DNA of 64,000 bases from Roseiarcus sp963794155 (GTDB taxonomy: Bacteria; Pseudomonadota; Alphaproteobacteria; Rhizobiales; Beijerinckiaceae): positions 434,001 to 498,000 of the forward strand of contig CAWCCX010000008.1 in the NCBI GenBank assembly GCA_963794155.1, written 5' to 3'. Under the pieces are notes generated by a model. It did not search any database and had not been told where the DNA came from. It saw nothing but the letters and a program-made list of their open reading frames with translations. The translations under genes were made by a program, and so were the position numbers. The first letter of the stretch is position 1. Each line of letters starts with the position of its first letter. Below are positions 46,743-56,809 of this stretch, piece after piece.

Positions 46743-47114
46743 CTAGCCGCCGGAGCCGAAGCCGCAACAGAGCTGGTTTCCCGTGGCCACGCTTGAGGCG
46801 GTCCGCGAGACCGCGGCAACCGCGGCTTTGCTTTCGGATCGGCGTCTCTGCTTCCTCGCGTACAGAACGCGCTTGCCAAGCGAGGAGCGGCGCATTTCCG
46901 GATGAGCTGCCACCAACTCCTTTACGGCCACGACCGTCTCGGAGGGAAGGCGAACCTTATGCGCAGCGCCCTTGGTCGTGCTCGCCAGCTTTCTCGATTG
47001 GCCGTGGCCGTTGATCATTGCGAGAATCTGGACGACGTCGCCAAATTCAACCTCGACGAACTTTGTGCGCGGGCGGTCAAACTGAACTTCCGTCGATTTG
47101 GGACTTCTCGTCAT
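46743..47114 (-). CDS. Hypothetical basic protein
   Basis: 123 residues from ATG 47114; an in-frame GTG at 47129 would add 5. AAGG lies eight bases upstream of the ATG. It starts MTRSPKSTEVQFDRPRTKFV and contains KFVEVEFGDVVQILAMINGHG, then a helical basic segment (VRLPSETVVAVKELVAAHPEM, RRSSLGKRVLYARKQRRR), and ends GNQLCCGFGSGG. No family recognised. It lies just after the lipoprotein gene on the same strand (11 bp), so they may be co-transcribed, and the composition is compatible with a real gene. Shadow coding on the other strand cannot be excluded. Confidence 0.45.
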   Translation of the reverse strand: MTRSPKSTEVQFDRPRTKFVEVEFGDVVQILAMINGHGQSRKLASTTKGAAHKVRLPSETVVAVKELVAAHPEMRRSSLGKRVLYARKQRRRSESKAAVAAVSRTASSVATGNQLCCGFGSGG

Positions 47115-47125
47115 CTTTGCGCCTT

Positions 47126-48157
47126 TCACGGAGGAAGGTTGATTGTCGGCGAGAACAATTGTTGCGTCAGAAATTGGTTGACCGCGGTCGCCGCGATATT
47201 CTCCGAGCGAGTGGTCGGCGACGCCGTCAAGAGCGGGGCGACAAGCGTCGCTCCCGGGGCTGCGACGTAGGATCCGAAGTAAGCCTCGCGGAGCGACCCC
47301 AGCTGGGCCTGCCCGGCAGGGGCCAGCGCCAGACCGACGACGACCTGGTGGTTGTCGGTGCGGCTCGCCGCGAAATCGACGCTGGCCGCTGTGACGCCCA
47401 GCTCCCTTCCGGCCGGAGCGAAAGCAACCGTCGGATTGACCGAGCCGGAGATCATGGTCGTGAATGCGAGCGCGTCGACGAGCGTGGGTGGCCCCTTTGG
47501 GACGGTCGCCGCGGTGGTGGTCTCCGCGCCAAGGTTGGCGAAGATCGACATGTAGACGAACTCGCGGATCATATCATCGACGCCGATGCGTCCGGTGATC
47601 GGATAAATGTAATTCGGCCCAACGAGCTCGTCCTTGCAGCCGGTCAGCCCTTTGACGAGCTCGCCGAAATTGTCCGTGACCGTGAAGGTGCGGGTGTTTT
47701 CCCGGGTCCGGTCCAGCCCCGCCTTAAGCGCAATCCCGAAGGTGCGCCGGCCGAACAGGCTGCCGACATTGAGCGACCCGTCGACATTATTGACCTCGGT
47801 CATGTCAAGCTTGAAATTGTAGGCGACGCCTGTGGTCCAGAAAGCGCTAAGGGTCTTGCGCACTTCGCCGGTGAACAGATTCGGGTTCAGCTTCGTGCTG
47901 GCGTCCGGATTGGCCTCCATCTCCGCGTCAAGGTTTCGAGCGGTTTCCCTTGCTTGGATATCGTCCTTGGAGTCGCGATTTCTGGAGCGCGCGTATGTGA
48001 GCGCGAGGTCGATGACCGACTGGCGAGTTTCGCAGCGAATCCGCTGCACGATTTCGAAGGTCGGAACGCCGGTGACGTCTCTCGGCTGGGGATAAATCGC
48101 GCAACCGGAGGCAAGAAGGGCGCAGGTTAAAATCCACGCTGCTATCCGCGTCCGCAT
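47126..48157 (-). CDS. Putative outer-membrane lipoprotein, unknown function
   Basis: 343 residues starting MRTRIAAWILTCALLASGCA; a typical lipoprotein signal with lipobox LLASGC, Cys at 19. The mature protein is acidic and polar with no domain I recognise; it has MTEVNNVDGSLNVGSLFGRRTF in the middle and a long C-terminal part rich in small residues. Asp or Glu at position +2 is absent (Ala follows Cys), consistent with outer-membrane sorting in E. coli. Followed closely by the small basic protein on the same strand and divergent from matB. Confidence 0.7.
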   Translation of the reverse strand: MRTRIAAWILTCALLASGCAIYPQPRDVTGVPTFEIVQRIRCETRQSVIDLALTYARSRNRDSKDDIQARETARNLDAEMEANPDASTKLNPNLFTGEVRKTLSAFWTTGVAYNFKLDMTEVNNVDGSLNVGSLFGRRTFGIALKAGLDRTRENTRTFTVTDNFGELVKGLTGCKDELVGPNYIYPITGRIGVDDMIREFVYMSIFANLGAETTTAATVPKGPPTLVDALAFTTMISGSVNPTVAFAPAGRELGVTAASVDFAASRTDNHQVVVGLALAPAGQAQLGSLREAYFGSYVAAPGATLVAPLLTASPTTRSENIAATAVNQFLTQQLFSPTINLPP

Positions 48158-48461
48158 GCCGGCCTCTCAGGGACGTGGCTCGGGGCAATAAAAGCCCAGC
48201 GAGCCCAGTCATAATTTCGCGGTGCTGTGATTCTGCGGCTCGCGGCAAGTCCACCCGCAGAATTTCCTTGCCTGGGAACGAAGATCCAAGTGGATAAGTT
48301 TCATTGCCGCAGTGGAACGCTGGCGATCTGCACCAAGAAAGCGTCCGCGTCTGCAGAGGGTCGCCCTGCGGAGGCGCCTCGACCGGCGGGGCCGCCAATT
48401 TGTTCGCCTGGGAGCGCAAGCTACGGTAGAAATCGGAAAACCTTAGAGCAAGCAGCGGTCC
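48158..48461. other. Divergent intergenic region between lipoprotein gene and matB
   Basis: 304 bases. It must contain promoters for both flanking genes. I find no confident -35/-10 pair or operator; there is no gene or tRNA. Confidence 0.4.
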
Positions 48462-50013
48462 GTGCCACACTCCGCCAACCTGTTTGATCTTGTCGCCGCG
48501 CGGGCGCCGCAGCCGGACAAGCTTGCGCTCGAGACCTCCGACGGCACGTCGCTCACTTATGGCGAGCTCACCGCGCGCTCGGCGCAAGCGGCCCATGCTT
48601 TCGCCGCACTCGGGGTCAAGCCCGGCGACCGGGTCGCCGCGCAGATCGACAAATCGACCGACGTGATCGTGGTGGCGCTTGCGTGCCTGCGCGCCGGCGC
48701 GGTCCTCTTGCCGCTCAACACCGCCTACACGCACGCCGAACTCGAATATTTCCTCGGCGATTCCGAGCCGGCGCTCACACTGTGCCGGCCAGATCGGCTG
48801 GAGCCGGTTCGAACGCTGGCGCGCAAGCTCGGCCTGCCGCGGGTCGAAAGCCTCGGCGTCGCGCGGGACGGAACCTTCGCCCAAGCTATCGCCGCCGCGC
48901 CCCCCGCATTCGAAACGGCGCCGCGCGCGAGCGACGATCTGGCCGCAATCCTTTACACCTCGGGCACCACTGGCCGCTCGAAGGGGGCGATGCTGAGTCA
49001 TGAAAATCTGTCGTCCAACGCGCTGACGCTCGTCGACTGCTGGCGTTTCACCGCCGCCGACCGGCTCATTCACGCGCTGCCCGTGTTTCATACCCATGGG
49101 CTGTTCGTGGCGGTCAATGTCGCGCTGCTGTCGGGGGCGACGATGATCTACATGAACAGGTTCGATGCGGACGCGGTGATCGCGGCGATGCCAGGAGCGA
49201 CGTCGCTGATGGGGGTGCCGACCTTCTACACCCGCCTTCTCGATCATCCGCGCCTCGGTCGCGAGACTTGCGTCAACATGCGCCTCTTCGTCTCCGGCTC
49301 GGCGCCGCTGCTCGCCGAGACTCACCACGCCTGGAGGGAGCGGACCGGCTTCTCCATCCTCGAGCGCTACGGCATGACCGAAACCAACATGATCACATCG
49401 AACCCTTATGACGGCGAACGCCGGCCTGGGACGGTCGGTTTTGCGCTTCGAGGGGTGAGCGTGCGCATCATGAATCCGGATGGGGGCGCCGGTCGGCGCC
49501 GGTGAGGTCGGGGTCATAGAGGTTAAGGGCCCCAATGTTTTCGCCGGTTATTGGCGGATGCCCGAGAAGACAGCGCTGGAGTTTCGCGCCGACGGCTACT
49601 TTGTCACCGGAGACTTGGGCCTATTCGATCGCGATGGCTATATCCACATCGTCGGGCGGGCGAAAGACCTTGTGATTTCCGGCGGTTTCAATGTCTATCC
49701 CAAGGAAGTCGAGAGCGAGATCGATGCGATCGAGGGTGTGCTCGAGAGCGCGGTCTTCGGGGTGGCCCACGCCGATTTCGGCGAGGGCGTCACGGCAGCC
49801 GTCGTCGTGCGTCCGAGAGCAGCCTTGACCGAGACGGCGATTCTCGCGGCGCTTGGCCGCCGGCTGGCGAAGTTTAAGGTCCCAAAACGGATCATCATTG
49901 TCGATTCGCTGCCGCGCAACGCGATGGGCAAGGTGCAGAAGGCGGCGCTTCGCGAAAACTACAAGGACATTTATCGCGCTCAGAGCGCCGATGCGAAAGG
50001 CGATCGCGAATGA
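48462..50013 (+). pseudogene. matB: Malonyl-CoA synthetase (AMP-binding), frameshifted
   Basis: Two frames together make one MatB of about 517 codons. Frame 1 runs from GTG 48462 to a stop near 49505; it has LYTSGTTGRSKGAMLSHENL (P-loop motif), IHALPVFHTHGLFVA, MGVPTFYTRLL and ERYGMTETNM. The remaining part is in the +1 frame from about 49485: GEVGVIEVKGPNVFAGYW, VTGDLGLFDRDGYIHIVGR, DLVISGGFNVYPKEVE and the catalytic Lys region ending in PRNAMGKVQKAALRE. The break lies in or by a run of five G at about 49481-49485. MatB ligates malonate to CoA using ATP. Either the gene is inactive or the run was miscounted in the assembly. CDF gene follows with ATGA overlap. Confidence 0.85.
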
Positions 50014-50945
50014 ATGCGCCCGAGCGCCCCGACGCCCACCACCACGCCCATGCGGCCGGCCATGACCATGCCCCCGCGAGTTTCGGCCGGGCGTTCGCGC
50101 TTGGGGTCGCGCTCAACCTGGCGTTCGTGATCGTCGAGGCGACTTACGGAGTTCTGGGCCATTCCGTCGCCTTGCTGGCGGATGCAGGACATAATTCGAG
50201 CGACGTCCTGGCGCTGGCGGTCGCATGGTTGGCGAGCGAACTTACAAAGCGGACGCCGACCGCGAGGTTCACTTATGGCCTGAGCGGCTCATCCATTCTC
50301 GCTGCGCTGTTCAATGCGGTGTTTCTGCTCCTAACCGTCGGCGCGATCTCCTGGGAAGCGCTCAAGCGGCTTGGCGCGCCCGAACCGGTGGCGGGCAAAA
50401 CGGTCATGGTTGTTGCGGCGCTCGGCATTCTCGTCAATGGCGTCACGGCCTGGATGTTCGCCGGCGGTAAGGACGATATCAACCTGCGCAGCGCGTTTCT
50501 CCATATGGCTTCCGACGCCATGGTCAGCGTCGGGGTCGTCCTCGCGGGATTCGTGATCCTTATGACCGGGTGGCTATGGCTCGATCCGGTCGTCAGCCTG
50601 ATCATCAACGCCGTGCTCGTATGGGCGACCTGGGGCCTCCTGCGCGATGCGCTCGGTATGTCAATGGCGGCCGCGCCCGCGCGCATCGATCCCGCCAAGG
50701 TGCGCGCCTTCCTGATCGAACTGCCGGGCGTCGAGAGCGTTCACGATCTGCACATCTGGCCCATCAGCACGACGGAGGCCGCTCTCACCTGCCATTTGGT
50801 GATGCCCGGAGGCCATCCCGGCGACGGCTTTCTGCATCGGCTGGCGGGGGACTTGGCGCAACAATTCCGCATCGGCCATTCGACGGCGCAAATCGAGATC
50901 GACCGCGCCGCCACATGCGCTCTCGCGTCGGACGAAGTGGTTTGA
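50010..50945 (+). CDS. Cation diffusion facilitator (Zn/Cd/Co family)
   Basis: 311 residues starting MNAPERPDAHHHAHAAGHDH, overlapping matB by 4 bases. The N-terminus is His-rich (metal-binding), followed by six membrane helices. Metal-site motifs are ALLADAGHNSSDVLAL (helix 2) and LHMASDAMVSVGVV (helix 5), with HD-type sites normal for CDF, and a C-terminal ferredoxin-like domain with SVHDLHIWPIS and EAALTCHLVM. It exports divalent metals from the cytoplasm in exchange for protons. The metal cannot be told for certain. Confidence 0.92.
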   Translation: MNAPERPDAHHHAHAAGHDHAPASFGRAFALGVALNLAFVIVEATYGVLGHSVALLADAGHNSSDVLALAVAWLASELTKRTPTARFTYGLSGSSILAALFNAVFLLLTVGAISWEALKRLGAPEPVAGKTVMVVAALGILVNGVTAWMFAGGKDDINLRSAFLHMASDAMVSVGVVLAGFVILMTGWLWLDPVVSLIINAVLVWATWGLLRDALGMSMAAAPARIDPAKVRAFLIELPGVESVHDLHIWPISTTEAALTCHLVMPGGHPGDGFLHRLAGDLAQQFRIGHSTAQIEIDRAATCALASDEVV

Positions 50946-50974
50946 TCGGCGCTGGGCCCGAGCGCAGCTTCTCG

Positions 50975-53900
50975 CTACCCAAGCCGGCCCGACGCGTGAG
51001 CGAGCATGGTGTACACCTTGCCGGTGTTGGATAAGAGATAAGCGCGCCACTGCGAGCCGTCGCGGTCATTCTGGCTGACTTTCGCCAATAAGCGCTCGAA
51101 CTCCTGCATGTAGCGGGTCGTGGTGTCGCGGAATTGCGGGTCGGCGCGATGACGGCGGCGGATTTCATCGAACGCCTGTTGGCCCGCCTCGGTGTAGAGG
51201 CGGCGCGAGACGGCGGCGGTGTCGCCTCGCCGCCATCGATCCCACATCTCCACCGCCGCCGCATTGTCTATGAGACCGCCGATTTCCAGGGTGAGCCTTT
51301 CCAGCGTTTCGGCTCCTTTGGAAGCGGCGGCCTCCGGCTCGTCGCGCGAGGCCGCCGCGAGCAGGCTGGAGAGCCATCCCGCCTGCGCGCGGTCAGAGGC
51401 CGAGCCCCCTAGCGTCGTTAGCGGCTGGGGCGGGGGCGCGGAGGGCGACGACGGCCACGGCTGCGTCGGCGCGCGGCCGAGCGGCGGGCTCAGCTCATAG
51501 GGGGCGATCTGCCCCGGCGCTGGGCTCTCGATGACCGGCGCGGCGATCGTCTCTGCGGCGCGCGGCTGCGGCTTGTCGAAGCGTGCGCCTGCGCCTGCGG
51601 TCGCGCCGACGGCGAGCGCCGCCGGTTCAGCGACGTCGTAGGTTGCGCCGGAGTCCGAGACCAGCGCGGCGAGCTCCTTCAGCGCCCGGATCTGATCGGA
51701 AACCACCCGCCGCATCGCTTCGGCGGTTTCGCTTGTCTCCTGCGGCAGATCGAGGACGCCGCGACGCAGCTCCTGACGCGTCTGGTCGAGTTCGCGCTGA
51801 ACCTGGCTCGCCATGTCCTTCACTTCGGCGACCGATTGACGGAAACGATCGGCGGCGTGGTCAAGCGCGCCGGTAAGTTGCGCGTTGGTCTGCTCGATGG
51901 TCGTTTGCAGCGTCTGAGCAGTTCGCTCGCGCTCTCTGGCCGCCGTATCGCGAATGGTCTCGAACTGGCCTGCGACGGCGATTGACGCCCCCCGAGTTGC
52001 TGAAGCGAGGGCGGCGCTGATCTCCTGCGCCCGAGCTTGCGCTCTGGCGAAACTGTCCTCGACGTTGGCCGCGAACCGCCCGAGCGTCGCCTCAAAGGAT
52101 TCGCTGCGGCCGGAGAGATCGCCAATCAGCGCCTGCAGGCTGTTTTGGCGGTGCTCGAGAGCGAGGTCGAGCGAGTGCTGTTGCTGATTGAGATCCCGTC
52201 CGAACCCGGCCAAAGTCTCGGCATGCTGGGCGAGCTGTCCGGCAAGCGCGCTCGCGTCGGACTGGGTGGCGCCCGAAAGCCGCGCCAGAGCGGCGACCTG
52301 CGAGGCGATGGCCCCGAGCGCGTGCTGGAATTCGTCGACCCGGGCGGCGAGTCCGCCTTGAACCTCCGCGAGCCGATCGCCTGCCGATCCGATCGTTCGA
52401 TCGACCGCGGCGCTGGTTTGCCCCAGATTGTCGATCACGAATGTCAATTCGTTGCGCACACGGTCGCCCGTGCCGGTAAGGGCCTCGACGGAGTCTTGCG
52501 CGCTGCGGGCGACGGCCTCGCCCAATGAGGCGCTGGACGCCTCAACCTGCTCGGTCAGTCGTTTCAGCAATGCGTCGATCGTCTCCGCCGAGCGATGGGC
52601 TGCTTCGGCGGCGACATTGCGCAGCGCTTCGCTGGAATCGGCCACCTCGGAGCGCAATTGCCCGGTCAGCGCGCTCAAAGCGCGAACTGGGTCCGCCGCA
52701 CTGCCGTTGACGGCGGCGATGAGCTCGTCCGTTCGCCGGGTCAGCAGGGCCGCGAGGCTCGCCATCTGCTGATCGAGCGTATGCATCGCTCGCTCGCCCA
52801 CGTCGGCAATCCTCGCCGACACATCTTCGCCACGCTCGCCAAGCGCGGCCACCAAGTCGGCGCCTTTGCCTTCAATCACCTCGCGCAGATCGTCGACCCT
52901 CGCTCTAATCGCGCCGGCGACGCTGGCCCCTCGGGCCGCCCAGGTAGAATTGGCGTCCGACGCCGTTCTCGCCAGGACCTCGCTCATCGCCTGGATGCGC
53001 CCGGCCAGGCGCTCGTCGATGCTCTCGGCGTTGCGGTTGGCCGCCTCGACCAGGTCGGCCAAGCGCGAGTCAATGATCCGCGCGCTTTGATCCGCGGCCT
53101 CCGAGAGGCCGGCCAGGCGCGCGTCAAAGATCTGCGAGGTCTGTCTGGCGGCGTCGGCGAGGATGGCCCGGTGCGACTCGAATGCGGCGCCGATCGAGAC
53201 ATTTTGCCCGTCGAGCATGCCTGTGACCCGCTCGGCGTGATCGCCCACCTTGTCTTCCAGCTCCGCCCGGCTCGCATCGAAGCGCCGGCTCAGATCCTGC
53301 ATCGGGGCGACGACTTGCTCCCTGAATTGATCGACGCTGACGCCGAGCGACCGGGAGACCTCTTCGACCCGGCCGGTCAACGTCGAATTGATGTCCCGGG
53401 CGACGGTCGACAGCGTCTGCGTCAGCTCTTCGGCCCGCCTCTGCAGGGTTTCGCCGATTTCCGCCGATTTGGCGTCCAGGCCTTGCGCGAGTTCGCGTCC
53501 GCCGTCGCCGAGCGTTTTGGCGGTCTCGAGGGTGTTGCGAGCGAGAGATTCGGTGAGCGCGCGGCCGCGCTGGGCAAGCGCGTCCTCGATCCGCATGAGC
53601 AGGCTTTCGAGGGTCGACGAGACGTCGCGAAGCTTCGCCCCGGCGCGCTCCTCGACGGCTTGCAGACGGGCGTCGTACAGGGCGGCCGCGTCGTCGTTGC
53701 GCTGGGCGAGCCTCTCGTCGATTGCTCCGCCGCGGTTCACGAGAGTATCCTCGATTGCGACGAGTTTGGCGCCGAGATCGGCGGCGAGAGAAGCGGAACG
53801 GTCGCCGATCTGGTCGATGAGGTCACGGCCGCGCCCGTCGATCGCGCCCTCGAATCGCGCGAGCGCGTCGCCGAGCGAAGTCTCCATCCGCCGCGAGTGG

Positions 53901-56809
53901 GAGGCGAGGGCGAAATCGACCGCATTCTGATGCGCGGCTGCCGCGGTTTCGAACTGCTCCGCGCGGGTCGCCGAATTTGTCGCTAGCTGATCGGTGTAGT
54001 CGCCGAACCGCTTGTCGAAGTCATCACGACGGGCGTTCATCATCACGTCGAGCGCATCGACATGTCCGAGGATGCGCGCGTTGAGCTCGTCGGAATGCGC
54101 CCCCAGGCGGTCGATGACGCTATGCCCGCTTTCGCCGACGAGACCATCCAGCGTTTCGAGATATTCGCGCATGCGCCCGGTTTGTTGCGACAACGCGTCA
54201 ACGAGGCTCGCGCCGTGGTGGTTGACGATGCCGTCGAAGGCCGCGATCTGGTCGCGCAGGGCGTCGTGCACGCTTCCGGCCCCGTTCGCGGCTGCGGCCG
54301 CAGCATCGCTGGCAAGCGCTGTGAAGCGCTCGTTGATTTGCGCCGTCTCGGCGCTCATCCTGGCCAGCGATTGCGTTGTTGACGCTTCGATCTGCGCCTG
54401 CGCGATCGCGCCCTCGGTCGAAATCGCGCCAACGAGGCGGCGCGTCGATTCGTCGAACAAGGTCTCGAGCGCGCCGTTCTGAGCGTCGATCGCGCCGCGC
54501 AATTGGGTCTCGCGGGCGTCGAACTGTTCACCCCAGCGGGCCGTGGCGGAGTCGAGGGTCGCGGCTGCGTCTTCGGCCCGGTCCCGGATCAGGGAGCTCA
54601 GCCGCTCGCTTGAGCCAGTCAGCCTGTCCTCCAGGACCTGACCACGTACAACGACGGTGTCGTGCAGACGGTCAGCGGCGTCATTCAGGCGTACGACGAG
54701 ATTGTCGCCATGCACGACGATGGTGTCGGAGAGCCGCGCGCCGCCGGCTTCGACCCGCTCGATCAGCGCGTTCGATCGATCGCTGAAATCGCCAACGACC
54801 GCGTCGGTCGTCAGGCTGAGCCGGTCGGCGACCGAGTTGCCTTGGGCGCGGATCGCCTCGACTGCCTGCGCGCCGCTCGCACTGACGCGGCCGACGACCT
54901 CATCGGCGTAAGCGGCGACAACGCCGCGGGTCGCCTCGGAGGACTGGGCGAGTTGGTCCGCGACGGCGTCGCCGTGGAGGCGAATCGCGTCGACGGTTTG
55001 CATCCCGCTCGCGCTGACGCGGCCGACGATCTCCTCGGCGTAGGCGGCGACGGCGCCGCTCATCACGGCCGACGCGACGGCGAGCTGGGCGGCGACTGCA
55101 TTACCCTGCGTGTTGACGATTTCGGCGGCTTCTGACAGCCTCGACGCGAGGGTATCGCCGTGCGCTTGCAACGTCTCGGCAGCCTCGGCGGTGCTGGACG
55201 CAACGCGGCTGACGACGGCGTCCGCGTGGGCGCCCATGGCGTTGCTGGCCGAGGCGGCGGCCTCGGAGAGGCGACCGACGACGGAATCGCTGTGGTCCCG
55301 AATGGCGTCGAGGATTTCTGCCCGGCTTGTGTTGATGCGCCCGACGACGTCGTCGCCGTGAGCGCTGAACGCGCCCGACAGCGCGAGCGTCGCTGCGGCA
55401 AGTTGATCTGTGATCGCGTCTCCATGTCCCTTGATCGCCTCGACGGCCCGGGCGCTGCTACCGCTGATGCGGCCAACCACTTCATCGGCATGGGCGCCGA
55501 CGGCGTTTCGCGCGAACTCGGCCGCGTCCGCCAGTCGCGTCGCCACCCGGTCGCCGTGCGCGTCGATGGCCTCGACGACCGAATCCTGCGAGGTCTGAAT
55601 TCGTCCGATCAGATCGTCGCCCCGCTCGGCAAAGCGTGACAGCAGGGTGTCGCCGACCGCGCGGAGGCGGTTGTCGACCTCACCGACCCGCGCCAGAATA
55701 TCGCCCGCCGCTCTCTGGCTGGTGTCGGCGAGGCGTTCGGCGAGGCTGTCGCCAATCCCGGCGATCGACACGTTCATCCGCGCGCCTTCCGCGACAATCC
55801 GCTCGACCGTCGCCGAGCCGGTGCGGTCCAGGCCATGGGCGATGTCCTCCGACGTCGCCCCGAGCGATGCGATCAGCCGCTGGCCGGCTTCAGTCAGGCG
55901 GTCGCCCAGACCGACGCCAGCGGCGTTGATATCCTGGCTGATGCCGTCGTGGGCGGTGGCGATCGCGTCGCGGACCCGCGTTCCACTGGTGACGATGGAC
56001 TCGCGCTGATCGGCCATTTCGGCGATCAACAGTCGAATTTTTCGCTCGTTGTCCGAATAGGAGCGCTCGAGGGTCGAAACCTCGGATCGCACCCGGGTCT
56101 CGAGTTCCGCCGCGCGCGCCAACGCGCGTTCCACCCCATCTCCCATCGAAATGAGCTCGCGACGGATGGCCTGAGACAGGTTCGCCATATGCTCGCCGGC
56201 CATCGCCTCGGGTTCGGCCAGACGTACGGCGACCTGGGAGATCGCGCGCGCCGATTGTCTGAGCTCGCGCAGCCGCCGCGATAGCGCGGAAAAGGCGAAC
56301 ATGGAGAAGATCGGGGCCAGCGCCGCCAGAAGGAATAGCGGCGTCTCGGGTCGAAGCAGCATCTCGTCCGGCCGCATTGGGGCCGAGGGCCACCACGCTA
56401 TATAGGCGTAAAGCGCGCAGATCGCCACCCAGAGGAGCGAGCCGATCAGGGCGAGGATGAACGGCGCCCGGCTCGCCGGACGCGCGTTCATCGCCTGAAG
56501 GATGGCTCCGACGGTCTCGCGGTCGTCGTTTGCCGGCGCCGCGGTCGCAATCGCCGGCTTCGCTTCACTCTCTGGACCGCTTGCTGGCGACGAAGGGCTG
56601 GGGCGAAGCAGGGTCGAACTTTCGCCGGCGAGCGGGCTCGGCTTGAGAACCGGGGTGGCGGTTGTCGCCTTCGCCGCGATGAGCTGAGGCGCGGAAGCGC
56701 TCTCTCGCGAGGTCAAGGCGGCCTCGTCGTCGTCAGTGAGGTTCAATGCGCTTTCGATCGCCGACATCGCGGCCGAAACCGGATCCGTCGCCGGGTTGTG
56801 TTTTGCCAT
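50975..56809 (-). CDS. Giant membrane-anchored apolipoprotein-like repeat protein (growth-pole-ring GPR/RgsE-like)
   Basis: 1944 residues on the minus strand. Residues 1-110 are Ala/Ser/Pro-rich and cytoplasmic-looking, two membrane helices follow (about 117-139 and 157-175), and then about 1500 residues of continuous charged heptad/11-mer helix with apolipoprotein-type repeats, and a C-terminal domain (from about 1760) with a Pro-rich linker and a compact helical end (RLTLEIGGLIDNAAAVEMWD, and MQEFERLLAKVSQNDRDGS). Size, topology and repeats fit the growth pole ring protein of Agrobacterium (GPR) and Sinorhizobium RgsE, which shapes polar growth. Both orthology and function are inferred from overall architecture. 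It is convergent with the cation facilitator (29 bp) and divergent from an Hpt protein gene. Confidence 0.7.
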   Translation of the reverse strand: MAKHNPATDPVSAAMSAIESALNLTDDDEAALTSRESASAPQLIAAKATTATPVLKPSPLAGESSTLLRPSPSSPASGPESEAKPAIATAAPANDDRETVGAILQAMNARPASRAPFILALIGSLLWVAICALYAYIAWWPSAPMRPDEMLLRPETPLFLLAALAPIFSMFAFSALSRRLRELRQSARAISQVAVRLAEPEAMAGEHMANLSQAIRRELISMGDGVERALARAAELETRVRSEVSTLERSYSDNERKIRLLIAEMADQRESIVTSGTRVRDAIATAHDGISQDINAAGVGLGDRLTEAGQRLIASLGATSEDIAHGLDRTGSATVERIVAEGARMNVSIAGIGDSLAERLADTSQRAAGDILARVGEVDNRLRAVGDTLLSRFAERGDDLIGRIQTSQDSVVEAIDAHGDRVATRLADAAEFARNAVGAHADEVVGRISGSSARAVEAIKGHGDAITDQLAAATLALSGAFSAHGDDVVGRINTSRAEILDAIRDHSDSVVGRLSEAAASASNAMGAHADAVVSRVASSTAEAAETLQAHGDTLASRLSEAAEIVNTQGNAVAAQLAVASAVMSGAVAAYAEEIVGRVSASGMQTVDAIRLHGDAVADQLAQSSEATRGVVAAYADEVVGRVSASGAQAVEAIRAQGNSVADRLSLTTDAVVGDFSDRSNALIERVEAGGARLSDTIVVHGDNLVVRLNDAADRLHDTVVVRGQVLEDRLTGSSERLSSLIRDRAEDAAATLDSATARWGEQFDARETQLRGAIDAQNGALETLFDESTRRLVGAISTEGAIAQAQIEASTTQSLARMSAETAQINERFTALASDAAAAAANGAGSVHDALRDQIAAFDGIVNHHGASLVDALSQQTGRMREYLETLDGLVGESGHSVIDRLGAHSDELNARILGHVDALDVMMNARRDDFDKRFGDYTDQLATNSATRAEQFETAAAAHQNAVDFALASHSRRMETSLGDALARFEGAIDGRGRDLIDQIGDRSASLAADLGAKLVAIEDTLVNRGGAIDERLAQRNDDAAALYDARLQAVEERAGAKLRDVSSTLESLLMRIEDALAQRGRALTESLARNTLETAKTLGDGGRELAQGLDAKSAEIGETLQRRAEELTQTLSTVARDINSTLTGRVEEVSRSLGVSVDQFREQVVAPMQDLSRRFDASRAELEDKVGDHAERVTGMLDGQNVSIGAAFESHRAILADAARQTSQIFDARLAGLSEAADQSARIIDSRLADLVEAANRNAESIDERLAGRIQAMSEVLARTASDANSTWAARGASVAGAIRARVDDLREVIEGKGADLVAALGERGEDVSARIADVGERAMHTLDQQMASLAALLTRRTDELIAAVNGSAADPVRALSALTGQLRSEVADSSEALRNVAAEAAHRSAETIDALLKRLTEQVEASSASLGEAVARSAQDSVEALTGTGDRVRNELTFVIDNLGQTSAAVDRTIGSAGDRLAEVQGGLAARVDEFQHALGAIASQVAALARLSGATQSDASALAGQLAQHAETLAGFGRDLNQQQHSLDLALEHRQNSLQALIGDLSGRSESFEATLGRFAANVEDSFARAQARAQEISAALASATRGASIAVAGQFETIRDTAARERERTAQTLQTTIEQTNAQLTGALDHAADRFRQSVAEVKDMASQVQRELDQTRQELRRGVLDLPQETSETAEAMRRVVSDQIRALKELAALVSDSGATYDVAEPAALAVGATAGAGARFDKPQPRAAETIAAPVIESPAPGQIAPYELSPPLGRAPTQPWPSSPSAPPPQPLTTLGGSASDRAQAGWLSSLLAAASRDEPEAAASKGAETLERLTLEIGGLIDNAAAVEMWDRWRRGDTAAVSRRLYTEAGQQAFDEIRRRHRADPQFRDTTTRYMQEFERLLAKVSQNDRDGSQWRAYLLSNTGKVYTMLAHASGRLG
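54850..55560 (-). repeat. 132-bp tandem coding repeats (44 residues) in the GPR-like gene
   Basis: Residues about 416-653 of the giant protein repeat every 44 residues, for example AYAEEIVGRVSASGMQTVDA and AYADEVVGRVSASGAQAVEA. At DNA level the segment CTGACGCGGCCGACGA recurs exactly 132 bases apart (54882 and 55014). The period is four 11-residue apolipoprotein-like units. Near-identity of adjacent copies implies recent duplication, and such DNA is liable to copy-number change or assembly error. Confidence 0.75.

Noticed and set aside
47018..48130. A 370-codon open frame on the plus strand
   Set aside because: It lies exactly antisense to the lipoprotein gene, whose signal peptide and lipobox are convincing; high GC makes long antisense frames common.
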